Assembly (NCBI RefSeq): GCF_018687715.1
Contig: NC_056755.1
Coordinates: forward strand, 32,390,501 to 32,454,500
Length of the DNA stretch: 64,000 nucleotides
Reading direction: 5' to 3'
Source of the DNA: Carya illinoinensis
Lineage: Eukaryota > Streptophyta > Magnoliopsida > Fagales > Juglandaceae
Every line of letters begins with the position of its first letter. Position 1 is the stretch's first letter. A program made the translations under genes and the position numbers. The notes under the pieces were generated by a model, which saw only the letters and a program-made list of their open reading frames with translations, made no database searches and was not told the origin of the DNA. Of this stretch, positions 56,654 through 64,000 are shown one piece after another.

Positions 56654-56914
56654 ATTGTGGGAATGGAGATTTCGGATTATATAGCCACCCTTGGAGTACT
56701 AGACATGATGTGCCTTCGGGAGACTAGAGCGAGTATGATGGAATCACCTACATGAGTAAACTTGAGAGAGCTGTATCTATATTTTTTTGATCGTCATTGA
56801 TGGTATGTTTTTGTTAAAGGTGCCATGTTCTGGACTATATCTTGAAACTGCCTTAGCGTTGATGTTTGACCTTACAAATTTTGAGGACGAAATTTTATTT
56901 AAGGGGGGAGGATG
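56654..56914 (+). repeat. Older gypsy element, right part with polypurine tract
   Basis: This is the continuation of 46694-47312 after the insertion. Near its end GAGGACGAAATTTTATTT and AAGGGGGGAGGA (about 56890-56913) are the 3' untranslated motif and purine tract, in plus orientation. No polymerase frame is seen. Confidence 0.75.
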
Positions 56915-57301
56915 TGATACTTTATATTTACGTGTATTTTAACTAAGTAAATTATTTTATTAATTAAGATTATGGGCTTTCCTGTTTTAAATTTTAGATG
57001 ATTTATATGGTATTATTTTAAGACTTTTAACTGTCAAATTTAATTTAAAGTGTTTTCTTGTTTTAAATACTGTTCATTATTTAAATTGCTCTTTATTATA
57101 AATTATTTTATTGTTTTATTTTATTTAGTCACTACATTTAAATTATTTTATTTAACTCGCCGTTTTTAAATTATTTTCGTTGGATTAGTTTTGAAACCCA
57201 GATTGAAAAGACTGGACCTTATTTCATTCCTTTTCTTTTTCTTTTTCCGCTCTTTTTCTTTTCCCTTTTTCTCTTTTTCTTTCTTTTCCTCCTTTTCTTT
57301 T
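56915..57301 (+). repeat. 3' LTR of the older gypsy element, truncated
   Basis: It starts TGTGATAC right after the purine tract and has TTTACGTGTATTTT near its start, as do the nested relatives. It runs to a CT-rich tract (57231-57301) that corresponds to the purine tract of the other LTRs, where a foreign LTR takes over. Confidence 0.75.
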
Positions 57302-58693
57302 TGTTGAACCCAAGGTTTCAAGTTTCGTGTAATTATATATCTACACATTGATTTTGATGATAACAAATGAATTCAAAGAATAAAGGAGTCTCAAGCTTAA
57401 GTTGTCTACACAATGAAGTCAAGCACATCAAGGAACCAAGCAAGAGCAAGAAGGGAACAAGTTCACATTAAAGCTCATAAAGTAATGTTGTAAATCTCTT
57501 AAAAATTTGAAATTAGGATTAAGACTCAAAATTAATATTTTATCATAAAGTATTAAAATACATTTTCAATATGTGCATGAATATTTTGAAAATTAAATTT
57601 TGAAAATTTTGAAAGATGATTGATTGTCATCTTTCACATGTGCATGACATCATTAAATGTTTGAATTTTGAAAATATTAAAGATGACTGATTGTCATCTT
57701 TCACATGTGCATGCTTTATTTGAATATTTTCAAAAATAATTGATGCTTTTTTTGACTTATGCAAAAAGTAGATGATTTTGTTTGAAAATTTAAAAATATT
57801 AAATATGATTGATTGTCATCTTTCACATGTGCATGTTTTATTTGAATATTTTCAAAAGTGATTGATGCTCTTTTTGATTTATGCAAAAGGTAGATGATTT
57901 TGTTTGAAAATTTTGAAAAGTAAAGTGTACTCTATTTGTCATATGCGAAAAGTAAAAAGATTAGATTTGAAATTTTTGAAAAGTGAATAATGTTGTCTTT
58001 GACAAATGAAAAAGAAAAAACTTTTATTTGAATTTTTTGAAAAAGTGAAAGATATTATCTTTGACATGTGAATCTTTTTAAATTTGAATATGAAGTCTCA
58101 TATGCCTATAAATAGATCATTTGAGAGCTTCACATTTACAACACTAAGAGCATATAATATTCATTCAAAGCTTTCATTCTCTTTTCTCTAAGCATTGAGC
58201 CTTAAAACTTGTTCATTTTGAGAGAGATATAGTTTGTGCTATATTGTTCTTATTTCACTCATTGAGGAGTGTCTTCTGATAACCTACCCACTATTAGTTA
58301 TTGTATCGGTAAAAGGGTGTGTATAACCCTTGTGCATGTAGAAAGTGTTCTACATAAGAAATAGTTGAATCACCATGTATAAGGTAATTGCAAGTGTAGA
58401 GGGGGTTCTACATGGATCCTTTGTAACGGTGTTGTTCAAAGGTATAATAGGTTTCTATCTTCACCTGAAGGAGGTTAAATAGTGAATTTGAGAATTCTTA
58501 AGGGGTAGTTTGAGGTAAAGACCTAAGCAGTGGGGCCAAACCTCGTTAACATATTAAGTTTGCTTCTCTCTTACCCTTACTCTTTATATTTATTGCTGCT
58601 TCGTATTTTATTTATATTTTATATTGTGTATTTGATTTATAGTTGTTAATTTTTTAAAAATATAACCCAAGTCACCCCCTCTCGTGTTATTCA
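57302..58693 (+). repeat. SIRE/Maximus-like copia LTR (solo or fragment)
   Basis: It starts TGTTGAACCCAAGG and has TTGATTTTGATGATAAC, a hallmark of SIRE/Maximus LTRs. It ends near CACCCCCTCTCGTGTTATTCA. TATA box TATAAATA at about 58107. Internal direct repeats occur at 57600-57910. The flanking 5 bases do not match, and no primer site or purine tract is adjacent. The left neighbour is a gypsy LTR in plus orientation and the right neighbour a 5'-incomplete gypsy LTR in minus orientation. Confidence 0.65.
57600..57910 (+). repeat. Direct repeats inside the SIRE-like LTR
   Basis: The block TTGTCATCTTTCACATGTGC occurs three times (about 57625, 57692 and 57818). A longer unit with ATTTGAATATTTTCAAAA and AGTAGATGATTTTGTTTGAA-type blocks occurs twice, about 121 bases apart. 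Confidence 0.85.
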
Positions 58694-60886
58694 TCATCCC
58701 ATCGACGTGTGCCACGTGTGTGTAAAAGCGACGAATATGCACGAGAAATACGCAACGAAAAACAAGTCAATAACTAAGTACCAGAATTTTTCTTATTTCA
58801 TACAAAGTTGCTTAAAACATACGTAAATAAATATTACAAAGTACAAATATAGTTTTTAAACCAAATACAAAACATAACATCAGCATTCCGGCGGAGCCGC
58901 ATCCTTGGGCTCAGCCTCCTCCTCCTCATCCTCGATCTCTGCACCAAAATCTACGAAACCAAAAATGGTACCGCAGGTAAGTAAACTCCAAACACCACTA
59001 GATAAAAACATATAAAACTTAAACAATATGCGTGAAAAAAAACCAATGCACATGCGCCATAAAACCATAATTTTTCCACGCACGCCAAAAACCCATTTGG
59101 CCCACAAAAACATATCCTTAAAACCAAGCCTCGCCATTATCCCAGATAATGGCCCAAACCACCATTTTCCCAAAAAATGGATCAAAAGCCTCGAAAACCA
59201 AACATCGCCATTTTCCCAGAAAATGGATCACATCCGAAAACCATAAAAACAAACCGGTTATGCATGCACCATGATCTCCCCTAGGGATCATCCGCACACC
59301 CTGGCTCTGTGCCACACCATAGGTAATGACTACACATGTGACACCTAAACGAGCGATGCCCAGACTTGCACCCCGCGCGTACCTAGCCAGGCCATCCTCT
59401 AGTCCCCGCCACTCTAGGGACTACGAAGTCGTCACGACAGCGTTACCGTATCGTGCGATCCGGTCGTCGCCCTGCGACAGCCCAGGGGATGTCACTCAGT
59501 ATTATCCACTCCCAAGTGACCAGAGGAGCTCCACCGAGATATTAACCCATCCCGGCATGGGCTCGTGAGACACACGCACCCGACAATCCACTTACGCCAA
59601 TAAAAACAGGCTTTTCTCAATTAAATAAAAATGCACGTGCATGCACTATATAAATGCGATATCAATGCACAAAATAATTAACCATCCATAAATCAATAAA
59701 ACAAGCAACTCTGTCCTCCATCTATCCGACCCCCGAACTCTTCGAACTCAGTCCGGAATCAACCAACCAACAGATAAATATTTATTGAATGAGCAAAATA
59801 TATTTAAATCTAAAAGTAGAGTTTGAAAAAATACTTACAGCGCTATATGGTATTTTTTGAAAGCTCGCAGCGTTGCAAACGGCGGAGGAAAAGCAACGTA
59901 ACAGTATAATTTACACTGTGGCCGTGGGTTGTAAAATTTCCACTTTTGAACGGGGACAAACCAAGGCTCGGGATTGATAGGGAATGGCCTTGAGATATTT
60001 ATGAAGCTAAGGAAAATGAGTTTTGGCCGTGGGTGGTGGTGGAAATGGCGGTCGAAAGCTAAAAAGGGGCTGAACGGAGTTGAGCTCGTGGGAGCTGCTC
60101 CGGCAACGGATCGAGGCCCGAAATGGGTGGTTTAGGTCAGCAAGAGGTAGGGGAAGAAGCTGTGAAGAGATGGTGGCCAGAGGTGGTGCGACGTCGCCGG
60201 AAACGGTGAAAAATCGTATGGCTTGGAGGAGCTCGTGGTGGCTAACGGTGGCTCTGATGGAGGTGAAATTTGGTGGAGATGTTCACCGGTGAGAGGGGAA
60301 GAAAACTGGGTGGGTGGTGTAGGCCACGCCGCCGGCGAGCGGCGGTTCTGGGCTGCAAAAGCAACCGGCGACAGGGGCAAAAATAGAGCAGGTGCAGTGA
60401 CTTCCGGCGGGTCGCGATTGCTAACGGCTGGTCCGATGGTTTTAAAAATTGGTGGGGATGATGTCTGGTGGAAGGGGAAGAGAATGGCAGTGGTGGTACA
60501 CTAAACGGTGGCTGGACGGTGGAGAACTGGGCGGTCAAAGGGGCGGCGACGTGAAGGAGAAAAAGAAGTTGTTTGGCATACGAGGGAGAGAAAGGAGAAG
60601 AAAGAAAAAGAAAGAAAAAGAAGGAAAAAGGAAAAAGAAAAAGGAAAAAGAGAAAAGAAAAAGAAAAGATGAGGGAAAAGAAATGAGGTCCAGTCCTCAC
60701 TCTGGAAACCAAAACTGATCTGCCAAAAACGATTTTAAAAATCGTAAAACGACTAAATAAATTAAACACCGCATCAAATAAATAAAAACCAATTAAAATA
60801 CATTAATTTAAAATAAATAAACCAATATATTAATTAAAATAAAAACAACACTTCAGTGAAAATACACGTAAAAGCGGGTCATCACA
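58694..60886 (-). repeat. 3' LTR of the gag-only gypsy element
   Basis: It aligns with the other two gypsy LTRs but lacks the first about 70 plus-strand bases (TGTGACGCC... is missing), lost at the junction with the SIRE-like LTR. It keeps two clear palindromes (59133-59153 and 59207-59225) and the GA tract (60595-60670). It ends GGGTCATCACA. It is more diverged than the other pair are from each other. Confidence 0.88.
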
Positions 60887-60902
60887 TCCTCCCCCCTTAA
60901 AA
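60887..60902 (-). promoter_or_regulatory. Polypurine tract of the gag-only element
   Basis: The plus strand TCCTCCCCCCTTAAAA is directly beside the LTR, followed by the shared TTTCGTCCTCGAAATTTGC. Confidence 0.88.
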
Positions 60903-63372
60903 ATAAATTTCGTCCTCGAAATTTGCAAGATCAACAATCAGCACCAAACAGATATAAGGTACAACTACGAACATATTTGAGAGATACATAACATCGACAA
61001 CTCCCAACAAAACCAATGGTTATTAACTTCACACCATAAATTACTAATATCAGCGACGCCTTTGCTTTACCTTCCGAATTTTCATCCTATTCCAACCTTG
61101 GTAACCTAATAGCCACTTCTCGAAATTAACCATCAATAAATAAAATTTGCACGACCAAAAGATTAATCTCTCATTAAAACTCTGAATTACTACTAATTCC
61201 TCAAAATCGATACAAAATTTGAACTTCTAAAAATCTCCAAAAAATCATGCTTTCGAGCGCACTCTGATAACTCACCAACATACATAAAGGCTATATCCTC
61301 AAAAATTAATATCATGAAGTACAAGCTCAATCTATACCTAACCACAAGAAAACATTTACCACATTTCCATAGAAAATCATATACTTCCAAAAATCACAAA
61401 TCTCCACTCATTCCTCAGTTGGCCATCGCCGCCCTAAACGAAAATCGACAATCCGCAAAAAATACATCTATTGATTGATGATAGAAACCAGTACTAATCA
61501 ACCTCCAGGCCCCTATTTGAAAACACATAACACCATCCCAAAATACACTTGTCTCTTCTAAAGATAAGGAACATCTCCAAAAGGTCCAAGTCCTTCCCGG
61601 CCAACCAACGAGAGCGCTTATAACTTCTATCCGATATCCCATACTTCAAACTCATTATAAACTACCATTGACATTACCTAGACATAATCAAAATGCTCTT
61701 GGTAACTCACCTACCTACTTGTACTCTCAAAAACTATAGTTTTAGCACAACTAATTCCTTCATAGCACTTCACAAATAAATCTCAAGATAGGCCATACTG
61801 TTTAAATCTTCAATCCATCAAAAACTCTTAAACAACACTCATGGATCCTACTGCTTTATTACTTCATAAACCACACATGGTGACCTAACGATCTCTTTCA
61901 AGTTAAATAACCATATCTCCAATTCTCCCAACTGGATACTTGATCTCCAAAGAAAAGTATAGCCTCACCAATTTAAATTCCTATAACTTCAAGTCGCAAT
62001 TAATTCTCAAGATGAATACAACAGTCGTTTCAAACCATCATCCCAATGGGTAACCCGATTCGACTGTACATTCCGTTTAACTTACCAAACGACCCAGAGC
62101 CAAAATCTCTTGAATTTAATATTATCACACAGATTCCTCTTCAACTCCCACCAAGCCAAAAATAGATGAGACTAGAACCTGAACTCCCCGAAATCCATAC
62201 GCACTTACCATTACTACTCATCGATCTCATGTACTCTTAGCCAACACCACAAATCATTCAAACGTACAAGTGATCCATTATTACATTTCCATCACCTGGA
62301 CTTATATCCTCAACTCAACAAGAATCATTCCTGAATCTACTTAACTTATATCCTTAAATCAGCAACTAGCCATTGCTTAAAGTTTGGTACCGAGAATGAC
62401 CTTAGACCTGCTAAGAATCCATTCCCAAAAGTCTACAGATCATATAGCTTCAAATTCAATCGTATTTAATACCAACACAAAATCTACTATTTCCAACACC
62501 CTGATGGACTTATATCTTTCAAGTCGATAGAATCATTTCCTAAAATCTGCCACTACAACCTCGGGTTAACAGTAAATATTTTTCTAAACTAGCTCGATAT
62601 ATTCAATCATCAAAGAAAAACACGAACTAGATCATTACCTCCAATTCTCAAAGGAATCTACTCTAGAAAAATTTTCATATCAATAACTCAACTCTAATCA
62701 ACCCCATTTTAATGGTTACAAACTAATCACTCACTAGAGTAGATCAAGCTACAACACTAAGTCTGTAAAACTAAGAACTCAATTCCAATTATAAATCAGT
62801 CCTTCAATTTTGCAATTCTGAAACCTTAAATCAAACAAGAATCATCTTCCGGAATCTCTAAGATCAAAGAACTTACATCCCATAATAGAAAAATCGACTT
62901 CTCAAATCTTTCAAATTCTAAAACATTAATAGATAATAAATCATTTTTTGAAATTCTCAAGATTGGTGGCTTTAATCCGAAACATTCACCTTAAAAACTT
63001 GTAAAATCTAAAGCCCTATTTGCCACCAAATTACTCATCTGAATCACGAAATCTAAAACTCGAAACTTAATTATTTCCCCCCCAAAGCTTGTCGAACCTA
63101 ACACCTTAATTACCATAAACTTATTTTCCTAAAATCTATAAGGCCCCAAACTTTAAAACTTTAATGAAATTTCATAAAATCTATCATTGAAATTTGTTGA
63201 ACTTACAATCTACTACGGTATAGACCATTTCATAAACTCCTCAGAACTAAAGAACTCAATTATTCTACTTCCCTAAAAGATCACCCAGATCATGCCACTC
63301 TCTCTAAGCCTCTATAATATAAGAAAAACAAACCACACAAGGCGTTCATCACTAAAGATTAGATTAGACCCC
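60903..63372 (-). other. Noncoding domain replacing pol in the gag-only element
   Basis: About 2.47 kb with no frame longer than about 75 residues and no similarity to pol. It is collinear with the internal region of the older element (46694-47312). Recurrent blocks such as CTTATATCCTCAA, GAATCATT and CTAAAATCT suggest diverged internal repeats. Just after the gag donor site, TATATTATAG (minus strand, ending about 63312) could serve as an acceptor. Confidence 0.7.
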
Positions 63373-64000
63373 TACCTGCCATGACTCCAGCATTCTGAAT
63401 CTTCGTAACCTCGCCTCCAACAGTACCAAGAGTCACTGCGTACATTCGAGCCCAAGCTAAATGCCTCTGATTAGTTCTACCACTGCGACGAGCTCCACGG
63501 CTTTCTTGAACTCGACTAGGGCACTCATGAGCAAAATGCCCCATTTGACCGCATTCAAAACACTGATTACTACCCAGACAACACTCACCCTCATGAGCTC
63601 TATAACATTTGCCACAAACTGGAACTTGGCCTCCCATACACACTCCCGAGGCTGCTTATGGTCGAGTCCCAGCCCGCTGAACAAACTTCTGAGGTGAACC
63701 CGAACTACTTCCTTCACCAATAAAACTCCGCCTCTTTTGTCTTGAAGGGGAGCCCATATTCAGATTATTCTCTTGCTCTACAAGAGTGACCACATCCACT
63801 AAATCCTGAAAAGTGAATATCCGGTGGCTGACCACCATTTGGCGTATATCAGAACGTAGACCCTCATGGAAACACTCTGCCTGCATCTCCTCCCAGGCGA
63901 TGAGGTGAGGAGCAAATCGCCCAAGTTCTATAAATTTTCGGGCATACTGCTCCACGGTCATGCTCCCTTGGACTAAGCTTGAGAACTCTCTTACTTTTTG
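63359..64000 (-). pseudogene. gag: Gag of the gag-only element (partial at window end)
   Basis: Continuous frame from the window edge: SLVQGSMTVEQYARKF, GRFAPHLIAWEEMQAECFHEGL, MVVSHRIFTFQDLVDVVTL, SSSGSPQKFVQR, one stop at about 63658 (Gln expected), then CGKCYRAHEGEC and an intact CCHC knuckle CFECGQMGHFAHEC (about 63528-63569). It ends QNAGVMAG at a GT donor (63375), the same place where the 9.34-kb element has its intron-like spacer. Apart from one stop the frame is well kept, better than gag of the pol-bearing copy. Confidence 0.85.

Larger units (their letters stand above)
58694..64000 (-). mobile_element. Non-autonomous gypsy element with gag only (TR-GAG-like), runs off the window
   Basis: Minus-strand order visible: gag (64000-63376), noncoding domain (63372-60903), purine tract and 3' LTR (60886-58694). 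LTR, gag and 3' untranslated sequence are clearly related to those of the 9.34-kb element, but no protease, RT, RNase H or integrase is present. Elements with LTRs and only gag are known in plants as TR-GAGs. The 5' LTR and gag start lie beyond the window. Confidence 0.75.

Overview
This window looks like repeat-rich intergenic DNA from a flowering plant, probably a eudicot. It holds Ty1/copia, Ty3/gypsy, hAT, LINE, TRIM and MITE sequences with plant-type features: initiator-Met-tRNA primer sites, chromodomain gypsy polymerase, plant LINE RNase H. The few host-gene remnants belong to plant families (FAR1-related, RING E3, CIPK kinase). No convincing intact host gene, tRNA, rRNA or CRISPR array is visible. 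The species cannot be named from what is seen.

Layout. 1-2.8 kb: noncoding, with a GATGA-type minisatellite. 2.8-8.0 kb: a young, almost complete Tork/TNT1-like copia element with LTRs, a TSD and an internal deletion. It appears to sit in an intron of a dead RING E3 gene (exons at 8.17-8.86 kb). 8.85-9.74 kb: a LINE RNase H remnant split by a hAT-type MITE, with a second MITE copy at 9.9-10.3 kb. 10.4-11.9 kb: a FAR1-related (FRS) pseudogene. 12.7-17.2 kb: two more MITEs, BOI-like and CIPK-like gene fragments, and a 131-bp duplication. 18.1-20.0 kb: a small unknown gene start cut by a minus-strand copia remnant, which carries a poly(A) insertion and abuts a TRIM. 21.5-22.5 kb: the 3' end of another copia element. 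23.5-29.7 kb: gypsy LTR material with two LTR copies in opposite orientation and a gag fragment. 30.1-35.0 kb: a decayed hAT element with BED-finger transposase. 39.0-44.9 kb: a full-length LINE with both TSD copies and a poly(A) tail.

45.5-64 kb is a gypsy nest. A 9.34-kb chromodomain gypsy element (47313-56653, minus strand, TSD ATTGT) is inserted in an older plus-strand relative. That relative is cut on the right by a SIRE/Maximus-like LTR (57302-58693). After it comes a third member (58694 to window end, minus strand), which shares LTR, gag and 3' end with the 9.34-kb element but has about 2.4 kb of noncoding DNA where pol should be.

How the parts relate. The third element looks like a gag-only (TR-GAG-like) partner of the pol-bearing copy. 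Its noncoding domain is collinear with the plus-strand host element, so it is a shared sequence and not random decay. The family also shows an intron-like spacer exactly between gag and protease, a triplet of perfect palindromes in each LTR, and seven proline-rich heptads in gag. In the 9.34-kb copy almost all damage is in-frame stop codons of the kind C-to-T or G-to-A changes make, as expected from methylated, silenced DNA. This autonomous/non-autonomous set is the most interesting thing in the window.
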